DNA of 64,000 nt from Dichetophora obliterata. Its lineage: Eukaryota; Arthropoda; Insecta; Diptera; Sciomyzidae. The first letter of the stretch is position 1, and each line of letters starts with the position of its first letter. The stretch covers positions 11,733,467-11,797,466 of the forward strand of contig OY986436.1 in NCBI GenBank assembly GCA_963920525.1. The letters are read 5' to 3'. The translations under genes and the position numbers were made by a program. Below, one piece after another: positions 56,191 to 64,000 of this stretch. Under the pieces are notes generated by a model that was not told the origin of the DNA, searched no databases, and saw only the letters and a program-made list of their open reading frames with translations.

Positions 56191-56850
56191 TCACGTCTAG
56201 ACTCTAAAACCGTTGAACCGGTCTTTACGAAATTTAAGGGGAAACTAAAACATCTTGAGAGCGTTCCTGTTCAGTTTGGTGTTGATTGGACACAGAGGCG
56301 CCCCACAAACCAAAAATGTACAGAAAATGGGCGTACTATAACTACGCCCACTTTTTTGCAATCATGCTAATTCCTGACTTATACCCGTTTTGATAGTAAA
56401 ACTTGGTATGTTGGTGCTCCATGGTCACTATATATACATATATAAATGTTGCCAATAGAACTTTTAGATGTCAGGCGTTAAGATCGTATTACACTAAAAG
56501 TAGGTAATTTATAGCATCTGTTTAGTGAAACTTAATACGTAGGTAAAATGGGTCCAAGTGGCGGCAACGATATATATAAATGTTGCCACGCCCACTTTTA
56601 CCGCCCAAAAATTTGTAACAATGCTTTATATCAGATAGTTTTTAAAATTTATAACTTGATCAAAATTTGGTTATTTAATTCATTTGGTTTTAGTACAAAA
56701 ATGGGCGTTTAGTACAAATACGACCACTTTTTATATATAATTACAATTCCTGACTTGAGCACATTCTTATAATAGGTCCAAGTGGCGGTCACTATATGCA
56801 TAAATGTTGCCACGCTTCTATCTATCTATCTATCTATAAAAAATGGATAT

Positions 56851-58331
56851 ATGTACAGCATAGCTGTAAAAGAATGCATTCAATTTGGTTTAATTTACAA
56901 AAAATGAATCAGTGAATAACGAAATAAGAATGCATTCAATGAATACTAAATTGATTTATAAATAAAATTTTTAATTCACATTCTTTTTAAAAAAACATTA
57001 TTAATTATTCATTTCAATTATTCATTTTCGTTAATCAGAACAATGAATTAATTTTTTTATTTATTTATTTATTCTATTCACAAAGAATTTCAGAATTTTC
57101 AATTATTCTATTTTTATTCATTTTTTATTCATTATTCATTTTTTATTCTTTATTCATTTTTTGTTCATTATTCATTTAATATTCATTACTAATTTTGTAT
57201 TTATTATTCATTTTTATTCATTATTCACTTGTTATTCATTATTCATTTTTTTATTCATTATTCATTTGTTATTCCTTAGTCTTTTGTTATTCATTATTCA
57301 TTTCTTATTCATTATTAATTTTGAATTCATTATTCATTTGTTATTCATTCTTTATTAGGACTAAAATTAATTATATATGAATAATGATCACAAAATGAAT
57401 AATGAATAAAAGTTAATAATGAATAAAAAATTAATAACGAAGAAAAAATGAACAACGAATAAAAAATAAATAATGTATTATGAATATTAATTATGAAAAT
57501 TAATAATGAATAAAAAATTAATAATGTTTAACAAATGAATAATGAATAACAAATTAATAATGAATAACATAAGAATAATTTATAAAAATTAATAATGAAT
57601 AATAATGAATAACAATGAATAATAACGAATAACAAATGAATAAAAAAATGAATAAAAAATAAATAATGAATTAATGAATAACAAAAGAATAGTGAATAAA
57701 AAATGAATAATGACAAAAAAATGATAGATGAATAACAAATGAATAATGAATAAAAAATGAATAATGAATGAAAAATGAATAATGAATAAAAAATGAATAA
57801 TGAATGAAAAATGAATAATGAATAAAAAATTAATAATGAATAACAAAAGAATAATGAATAACAAATTAATAATGAATAACAAATGAATAATGAATAAAAA
57901 ATGAATAATTAATAAAAAATTAATAATGAATAAAAAATGAATAATGAATAACAAAAGAATAATGAATAACAAATAAATAATGAACAAAAAATGAATAATG
58001 ACTAAAAAATGAATAATGACATGAAAATAATGAATAAAAAATTAAGAATGAATAAAAAATGTATAATGAATAAATAAGAGTAATTGAAAATTCTTTGTGA
58101 ATTGCATTCTATATTAATAGCATTCAAATGAAAAAAGAAAATTGATTTATTATTCTGAATAACGAAAATTAATAACTGAAATGATCAATTCATTTTTTTT
58201 TTTTTTAAATGAATGTGAATTAAAAATTTTATTTATAAATTAATTTTGCATTCATTGAATGCATTCTTATGTAACTATTCAGTTGTACTTGAAATTTTGA
58301 ATATGAATGCCGATTTTACAGCTCTGATGTA
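56851..58331. mobile_element. Foldback element of ATTCATT repeats
   Basis: The left part (56,851-57,360) is TTATTCATTATTCATTTTT-like and the right part (57,375-58,331) AATGAATAATGAATAAAA-like, so the two are reverse complements. Outer arms pair well: TGTACAGCATAGCTGTAAAA on the left with TTTACAGCTCTGATGTACA on the right, AAGAATGCATTCAATGAAT, and TTTATAAATAAAATTTTTAATTC. Long inverted arms made of short tandem repeats are the hallmark of Foldback-type elements. The many TTATTC-encoded frames on both strands are artefacts. Confidence 0.85.
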
Positions 58332-58399
58332 CAAGCTGGGCCAACTAGTGGTTTCTTTTGAAAACATAGGTTACTATTTCCAAAGTAAGTGCTGTGTAG

Positions 58400-59763
58400 C
58401 CCACATAGTGCCTTATTTCAAAATAAGTTTTGGCCGTAATGAAGCACTTACCGCGCTTGCGTACGCAAGATTGTGCAAAAAGTTCGTGAGACTGTTATGC
58501 TAGTGGACAACACTCATGGTCTCCTTCGTCGTACTGTGCGCACAGACGAGAATATGGCTGTTGTAGCCAAGAGTGTGAGACTCAATTCACGAACATCAAC
58601 TCCATTGATCTCAACAGCTCAACATTTCACGCATTAGCCTAAGGAGAATTCTGCACAAAGATCTCGGATTATTCGCTTCAAAGGTCCAACTGACTCAGCA
58701 ATTGAAGGCGCACGACCACGCGCTTCGTTAACACTTCGCAGTTTAGGCCATAGAGCAGCTTGAATTGGACAATGGTTTTGGGCGAAAAATCATCTTTTCT
58801 GACGAGGCGCATTTTCATCTCGCCGGATACGTTAAAGCTAAGTATGCTGTAGAAGCGAAAAGAAATCTTCTGTAAGAAATGCATTGCGTTTTTGACAGCG
58901 AAAAGGTAGCGAGATTTTTTTATTTTTTTCGTTGGTTAGTACGCTGTTGAATGAAAAATTTGTTCAATGCAGCCAAGTTCACAACCACGATTCGAGAATT
59001 AAAATGTAAAAATTTCGCTGCCTTTTATATGTCCGTACATTTAATTGTCGTGAAAATTTGACGTTCAACAATAATGTTCAACTAAGCCATTCAAGAAACA
59101 AGTTATAGTCAAAACTCAAAATTTTCGTTCCTACAGCATACTAAGCTTAACCAACAAAATTGCCGCATCTGGGGGTCGGAAAACCCGCACGTTATTGTCG
59201 AGAAGCCGATGCATCCACAGAGAGTGACAGTTTGGTGCGGATTGTGTAGATTGTGGCATAGTTGGACCATTTTTCTTCGAAAATGAGGCTGGGAACAATG
59301 TTTCGGTCAACGGTGGGCGTTACAGAGCCATGTTAACCGAATTTTTTTTACTAAAATTGGAGACATGGTTTATGGAGAGCTCTGGTTCATGCAGGATGGC
59401 GCGCCTTGCCACACAGCCCATGCCACAATCGATATTGAACACACCAAATTCCCACATCGTGTTATCAGACGTCTTGGCGATGTCAATTGGCCGCCTCGGA
59501 GCTGCGATTTGATCCCCTTGGACTTTTTATTGTGGGGAACCGTGAAGGACCGATGTTATGCCAACAATCCGGGAACGATTTAAGTACTTAAGGCCAATAT
59601 CATCTAGACAATGCGTGAGCTACAGCCCGAAATCATCAACAAGGTTTTGGAAAATTGGAGTGATAGAATGCGCTACTGCGAAGCCAGCCGAGGCAGCCAC
59701 TTGAACGAAGTTGTGTTAATGTTTGCTTTCACTAATAAAGCCATAATACACGGAAAAATTTAA
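58400..59763 (+). pseudogene. Broken Tc1/mariner (IS630-type) DDE/D transposase
   Basis: Pieces in order: SFGRNEALTAL (N-terminal helix-turn-helix region), TDENMAVVAKSVRLNSRTS-like sequence near 58,540-58,590, then FSDEAHFHLAGYV with the first catalytic Asp at 58,801-58,803. After the MITE come QQNCRIWGSENPHVIVEKP and HPQRVTVWCGL near 59,155-59,240, then LWFMQDGAPCHTA with the second Asp at 59,395-59,397, and GDVNWPPRSCDLIPLDFLLW with the third Asp at 59,506-59,508 (36 residues between the second and third). The C-terminal part ends near a TAA at 59,761. I know this family from many insect genomes. Frameshifts, stops and the nested MITE make it inactive. The catalytic triad residues themselves remain readable. 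Confidence 0.85.
58836..59146. mobile_element. TTAA-inserted MITE inside the transposase gene
   Basis: TTAA at 58,832-58,835 and 59,147-59,150 flank a 311-bp insert whose ends pair: AGCTAAGTATGCTGTAGAAG on the left and the complement of GCTTAGTATGCTGTAGGAAC on the right. Removing the insert and one TTAA restores the reading GYV-NQQNCR expected for the host transposase, so the boundaries are firm. The TTAA target suggests piggyBac-type mobilisation. Its ends differ from those of the MITE at 48.1 kb. Confidence 0.9.
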
Positions 59764-60182
59764 TTTTGTTAATTTTATTGCATTTTTTAAAAAAAAACTT
59801 GTATTTGGCCCACCCTGTATATATGTTTGGGGGCATGTGTGCACGACAAAAATATTACGTAAGAATTCGAAACCGCTTAAGCAATTTTTGTGGCATTTTC
59901 AGGGAAACGGTAGCAAAGTTCTGAGAGTGTTCCTGTGAAGTCTGGTGCCATTTGTAAAAGGGGGCGTGGCACCTCAAATACATCCCTTTTTCGATATCGA
60001 ATAGCTTTGGAATTATAGATTGAACAGCCTTGGAGTGCGGTTTCATGAAACTTTAAGAAGTTATTAAACACATACCAAGGATGATTTTTTTATTGTAAAG
60101 GAAGGCGTGGCCATTCAATCCGAATTTGCGATATCGAATAGCTTTGGAGTTATGTGGCAGCAACGCGCCGGGTTTCAGCTAG

Positions 60183-60510
60183 TTAAATTTAAAATTCCGA
60201 AGCGATCAATTGAAATTTAGAAATTCCATTTGAAATTTAGAATGGATCAATTGAAATTTAGAGAAGATCAATTGAAATTCATAAAGGTTCAATTATAACT
60301 CAGAAATGATTAATTAAAATTCAATAAATCCAAATTTTTGATTATCCAAATTTAAATTGATCAAATCTGAATTTTAATTGAGCTATTTGGTGTTTCATTT
60401 GATATTTTCTGAATTTCAAATGGTTTTTTTCACTTTTAACCAATTTTTATGAATTTCTTTTGATTTTTTCTGAATTTCAAATCTAATTTATGCATACCAA
60501 TTGATTTTTT
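60183..60510. repeat. Degenerate minisatellite, right part, with orientation switch
   Basis: GATCAATTGAAATTTAGAAA-like units continue the array of 55.56-55.93 kb to about 60,330. From there to about 60,510 the units read in inverse orientation (AAATTGATCAAATCTGAATT, TGATTTTTTCTGAATTTCAA). Confidence 0.75.
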
Positions 60511-61770
60511 TAAAAATTTTTATTTTTGAAATTTATCACATAAGTTGGCAAGGAATACTTTGAATAGGTATAAAAGAAAATTTTGGTCTATACCGCTCCG
60601 AACACCTGAGATAATGATGGGGGAAAAGTGTAACCCCCTTCAGGTAAATCATTCATAATGCACAGGTGAAAACTCCGTTCGATACCAAAATTTCACGAAT
60701 TGATATTAGATAAATTTCAATTAGAAAGCTACGAGCATTTAGGCTAGAACGTCAAAAGAAAAAATGCCTGTTTGAAAATACGACATAACGATGGAATTTC
60801 ACAAATTTCAGGTAAATCATTTATAGTACACACATCAATGCTCCGATCGATGCCCAAATTTCACGAATTCAAGTTCCGTTAAAGTCAAAAGAAAAAATAC
60901 CTCTGATGGGTTGAAATTTCACCCCATCGAGTGGAATGGGTTAAGAAAAATTTTTAAGCAAAACGGTCATCAGAACATTTATGTTCGACCTTTTATGGAG
61001 AAAAATGGATAGATTCCTTTGCAAATAGGTTGCATTGAAATGATGGTTCTTCATGTCTAATTTGAAATTTTTGGAACTACTACATTTTGAAAAAACATTA
61101 GATGCTATTGCCAATACATCCCACCAGGGCTACATGTGGAATTAGTTGGAAAATATAAAGTTTTTGGAGTTCTGTGGACTTCTTTGGAAACATATTTATA
61201 TTTTATGCTTATAGGTTCCAATAAAACTACCCAGATGAAAAGTAAGGCAGGCCTGCCGATGGAATAAATGTTTCAGGTTATAATTTTAATGCTAAGTTGA
61301 GAAGTCTACTTTTTAAATTTTAAAAACTTCCTCTTTACTTTTTATTATAATTATTATTTATTAACAAAAAGCATCAGAACAGTTAAAACTAAGTTCTTTT
61401 TTAGCACAACATAAATACATTCACTATAAGTATAATAACAACTGTATCATAGTAAAGTATCATGTTTGCTAATGCAAAATGCCGATTAATTTTAAGGGAC
61501 AACAACTTTAATATTTTCATGATTGTTGTAGTTCGCCGACACTTTGTGTTTTCGTCGAAGCACTTTTGCTATCAATGTTGTTATGTATATTATTTCAGCA
61601 AAATCACAACAATGCGGATGGCTCAGTTGGCTTGGGCTTTAGTTTCATGTATTTTGGAATCTTGACTTAATGGCTTTTAGTTTTGTTTTGGTTTTTTTAG
61701 TTTGTTCTTTTAGTGATTTCGTTCTGTTTTTGCCTTAATAACTTTTAATAACAAAGCGAACGCGTTAGTT
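60511..61770. other. No gene; one diverged two-copy repeat
   Basis: A block with TTCAGGTAAATCATTCATAA, CTCCGTTCGATACCAAAATT and TCACGAATT at about 60,640-60,705 recurs at about 60,810-60,870 (period ~170 bp). The rest is AT-rich unique sequence. A 67-codon frame at 61,462-61,665 has no domain. Confidence 0.5.
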
Positions 61771-61910
61771 TTCCTGTGCTCGTACGATTATTTTTAATGA
61801 AGCCAATTAAGCGACGATTAGTTAACATCTGCAATAGTCGAATGGATAAGCATATGCACTTACACTCACTCGGTCGAGGTTCAAGTCTCCGAATAATGGT
61901 AATTTTTCAA
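61771..61910 (+). mobile_element. SINE family C, tRNA-like
   Basis: AAGCGACGATTAGTTAACAT, then ATAGTCGAATGGATAAGCAT (A-box-like TAGTCGAATGG) and CACTCGGTCGAGGTTCAAGTCTCC (B-box-like GGTTCAAGTCT). The same order occurs on the minus strand at 50,895-50,995. This copy keeps better box matches. The element's 3' limit is not clear. Confidence 0.65.
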
Positions 61911-62228
61911 ATGCCGGCAACATTAGTTGGAAATTCAGCAGACATGCTCGCCTCCATACCCGCTAATATCTTTTTTCTATAGGCATTTCCTAAGACGGCA
62001 TATCTGTCAAATGAACTGCCGTATCAGCAATGCAGCAAGCATCTCATGGTATGAATGCAGCATTAATACCGTGAAACCCATGCAGTATTGCTGCTTCGGC
62101 AGTTCATTTGGCAGACATGTATCACTTCTGCATCATACCATAAGATGCATGCTGCATTGCTGCTGCGGCAGTTTATTTGGCAGACATGCCGACCTGGGAC
62201 ATGCCTTTAGAAAAAAGATATAAGCGGG

Positions 62229-63782
62229 CAGCGGCGTCAATTGGGTACGGCTGGGGGGGAGCATTGGCCCCCAAGGATCTGATACTATTATTCAATAAAT
62301 CGATTCAATAAAACTATCTAATCGTGGTAAAACTATACACTGAAACATTCCAATGCACTGTTATTTTGTAAATTCGTCTAATTTTTACCAACTATTAATT
62401 CAAAAAAATCTAATTATTTAATTATTACGTTACATATTATTTTGGCCCGACTAAAGTACAGTTCACCACAATATTGAAACCGTTATCGTTCTTTGTGTCA
62501 TGGACTAGAGCACCACCGATACGAAAGGCGATGGTATTTCTTCTAATCTTCTGATTTAATCAGTTTTATAAACAAAACACGATCGTTCTTCCGAAAGCAC
62601 CGTTGCCGCGTATTTTGACAAAATTCTATCGTACTATAAGCTGCGTGGCGTCACTGCTTTTAGTAGAACGATTGTGTCTGAGCCAGAGGAAACCAACGAT
62701 TTCATTATTATAGAGTTCCTCGAGAGTTCTCAGTGCAGTATTTAACATTCAAATTTCAGCAAAAAAGCAACAATTGTGTATTAATAAATTTCAGTTCAAA
62801 ACCTCCTTTCTGTCCACGCCGAAATTGTTTTCTGCATTGGGCCGTGCACATAATTTGTCTGTTGCTTGGAAGTGTTTGGATGAAAAAGAAGTTCTCTCAA
62901 ATTCCAATTTTTTATTTTACTAGCAGAGTAGCTAATGTAGCCCAAAAGCTTAAGGAATTATTGGTAATGTCAACAATTGGCCAACGCAGTATACTACCAC
63001 TGAAATTTGATGAAAATATGCGTAAGATCTACTTCAAAGTCGTTGACAAATTTTTATCAGAGTATGTAAAGCGATTTCAAAACAACACAGAGCTAATGAA
63101 TATATTAGAAACATTTGATCCTAATTCGGTAACATTTTTGTCCGATGTTTCAATAATACAAATTTTTTAAACTGTATTCCACCCACGTTGGTGAAATTGT
63201 TCTCAAGAGCCAATTGAGTTTGGCGAGAGAATATATGAAACAAAATAAAAAAAAATCAATTATAGATAAGGTACAGAGTTTAGAAAAAATGCCAATAGCT
63301 TTCTCACAAATAATACAATTAATGTATATTGTTTTGACACTGCCAGTAACTCCCGCATCCAACAAAAGATTTTTCTCCACTTTAAAGAGAGTGAAGTCGT
63401 ATCTTCGTGCAACAATGGGAGATGGCCGTTTAAGCCACCTCATGCTGATGGCTGTGGAACCAGAAATGGTACAAAAGTTCATCAAGGAAGATCTAGTTAA
63501 CGAGTTTGCCCTCAAGCGTCAACGTCGTTATCCACAGGAATAAATCCATTATATATATTTCCCGTTAATGGATTAAAAATTTTATTTTTATTTCTAAGTC
63601 CATGGATTTAATATGTATTAAATATGTGTTTATTGTAATATATATTAAATTCATATATGTGTGTATAAAAATGTGTATAACTATATTTTTATTAAATGTT
63701 AAGTTTTACGAAAAAAATTTTTATTATGTAATTTAAATTCTCGCCCCCCCCCCCCTAAGGTTATGGTGAAATGACGCCACTG
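62229..63782 (+). mobile_element. hAT element with perfect 8-bp target duplication
   Basis: TAAGCGGG at 62,221-62,228 is exactly repeated at 63,783-63,790. The element starts CAGCGGCGTCAATTGGG and ends with the complement of CAGTGGCGTCATTTCACC. A G-run near the left end and a C-run near the right (63,744-63,755) also pair. Length is 1,554 bp. It encodes the C-terminal half of a hAT transposase on the plus strand and has lost the rest of the gene. The exact duplication points to a comparatively recent insertion. Confidence 0.93.
62733..63543 (+). pseudogene. hAT transposase C-terminal region, frameshifted
   Basis: Two frames carry one protein. The first, to a TAA at 63,168-63,170, has KFDENMRKIYFKVVDKFLSE and LETFDPNSVTFLSD. 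The second, continuing to the TAA at 63,541, has STHVGEIVLKSQLSLAREYM, then LTLPVTPASNKRFFSTLKRV and TMGDGRLSHLMLMAVEPEM. The last part is the hAT dimerisation domain (Dimer_Tnp_hAT: LPVT-AS-ER-FS-L--IK--LR--M---RL--L). The arrangement resembles the ZMYM1-like hAT group. The frames change around a T-run at 63,163-63,168. The N-terminal zinc finger and most of the catalytic core are absent, so an internal deletion preceded or followed insertion. Inactive as it stands. Confidence 0.88.
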
Positions 63783-63802
63783 TAAGCGGGTATGGGGGCA
63801 TG

Positions 63803-64000
63803 GGGACAAGCAACAGGGCTCCTTTTCCAACTGGGTATCTATGAAACTATCTGGGTCATGAAGTTTTTTTTTTAGATTCCAACAAAAATCTATAGTTCTA
63901 TAGACAATAAGTAACAATAAGTTCTTCTATAAGACTTCTAGGCTTCAATAAGCTTTCAAATTTGCTAATTTTAGAGATTTTAATGTAAATCTTTTGACAA
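63803..64000. other. Unique sequence to the window end
   Basis: No repeat or coding frame is recognised in the last 198 bases. Small CTTCTATA/ACTTCTAG words occur near 63,922. Confidence 0.4.

Larger units (their letters stand above)
58331..59819 (+). mobile_element. Tc1/mariner-superfamily element with nested MITE
   Basis: Right end TTTGGCCCACCCTGTA (59,804-59,819) and left end TACAAGCTGGGCCAAC (58,330-58,345) form a degenerate TIR with a TA target. Without the 311-bp MITE the element is about 1.18 kb, a normal size for the group. It holds a broken transposase gene. It lies directly against the right tip of the foldback element. Confidence 0.8.
55934..60182 (+). mobile_element. Helitron-like element enlarged by nested insertions
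   Basis: The 5' end reads A/TCTATGTATACATATAAAAATG followed by ATGTATG repeats, which I associate with insect Helitron 5' ends. The 3' end reads GCAACGCGCCGGGTTTCAG then CTAG/T. This matches Helitron rules: starts TC, ends CTAG, inserted between A and T without target duplication. Both flanks are the same minisatellite. Internal host-like parts (56,190-56,850 and 59,820-60,180) carry CGTCTAGACTCTAAAACC, GTTCCTGT-AGT and GGGCGTGGC words, and no Rep/helicase. A stable 3' hairpin is not evident to me. A foldback element and a mariner relative account for most of the length. Confidence 0.55.
61944..63802. mobile_element. Palindromic MITE split by a hAT element
   Basis: The left arm from about 61,944 (CATGCTCGCCTCCATACCCGC) pairs with the right arm, which runs to 62,228 and resumes at 63,791-63,802 after the hAT insertion (GCGGGTATGGGGGCATG). 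Pairing blocks include ATATCTTTTTTCTATAGGCAT and AACTGCCGTATCAGCAATGC. The CTGCCAAATGAACTGCCG-CAGCAAT block is present three times, once forward (about 61,998) and twice inverse (about 62,085 and 62,150). Without the hAT the MITE is about 300 bp. Confidence 0.85.

Noticed and set aside
57161..57987. Several Ile/Phe/Leu/His-rich frames on both strands
   Set aside because: They are translations of ATTCATT repeats in a foldback element, in mirrored form on the two strands.
61927..62223. 98-codon Cys/His-rich frame that could look like a zinc-finger protein
   Set aside because: It lies entirely inside the palindromic MITE; the Cys-rich stretches are translations of the repeated GCTGC/CAGCAAT blocks.

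Overview
The window looks like intergenic or intronic DNA from a brachyceran (probably cyclorrhaphous) fly. It is very AT-rich and full of CAA/CAG (GTT/GCTGTT) microsatellites. It also carries relics of many mobile-element classes familiar from Diptera: Tc1/mariner, hAT, piggyBac-type and palindromic MITEs, foldback elements, a Helitron-like element, LINE pieces, tRNA-related SINEs and a 'mini-me'-like GTCT element. I found no intact host gene. Every long open frame is either a low-complexity artefact or a fragment of a mobile-element protein. One small GC-rich segment with a good splice acceptor (about 35.75 kb) is the only candidate host exon, and it is weak.

Layout. 0-6.6 kb: CAA/GTT-rich DNA flanked by two domains of a dispersed 12-mer, AACTTAACGAAA (reverse complement TTTCGTTAAGTT). 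6.6-17.9 kb: no copies of the 12-mer; two palindromic MITEs, a 1.17-kb array of a 9-bp AT unit, a SINE, and a 1.5-kb foldback element whose loop carries a protein fragment. 17.9-23.2 kb: a second 12-mer domain, interrupted by a LINE tail. 23.9-29.3 kb: a ~150-bp satellite, an eroded minus-strand LINE split by a SINE, and a TIR element. 31.4-36.8 kb: more 12-mer domains and a ~193-bp triplication. 36.8-39.2 kb: a TIR-bounded hAT-like element filled with two satellites, one built on GGGCGTGGC. 40.5-43.4 kb: a ~610-bp higher-order 12-mer array. 45.7-52.9 kb: a foldback element and a large inverted repeat riddled with insertions. 55.9-60.2 kb: a Helitron-like element containing a foldback element, a mariner relative and, inside that, a TTAA MITE. 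61.9-63.8 kb: a palindromic MITE split by a hAT element that has a perfect 8-bp target duplication.

The most unusual signal is the 12-mer. It recurs roughly 100 or more times by eye, keeps one orientation over kilobases, flips between domains, is absent from 6.6-17.9 kb and from 44.1 kb to the end, and stays conserved while the spacer between copies differs from domain to domain. In two domains the copies sit in ~230-bp monomers with two or three copies each, and at the left edge they form a 19-bp tandem array. I can describe this pattern but cannot assign it a function.

The elements do not form a pathway. Their relations are insertion histories, several of which can be read to the base from target-site duplications.
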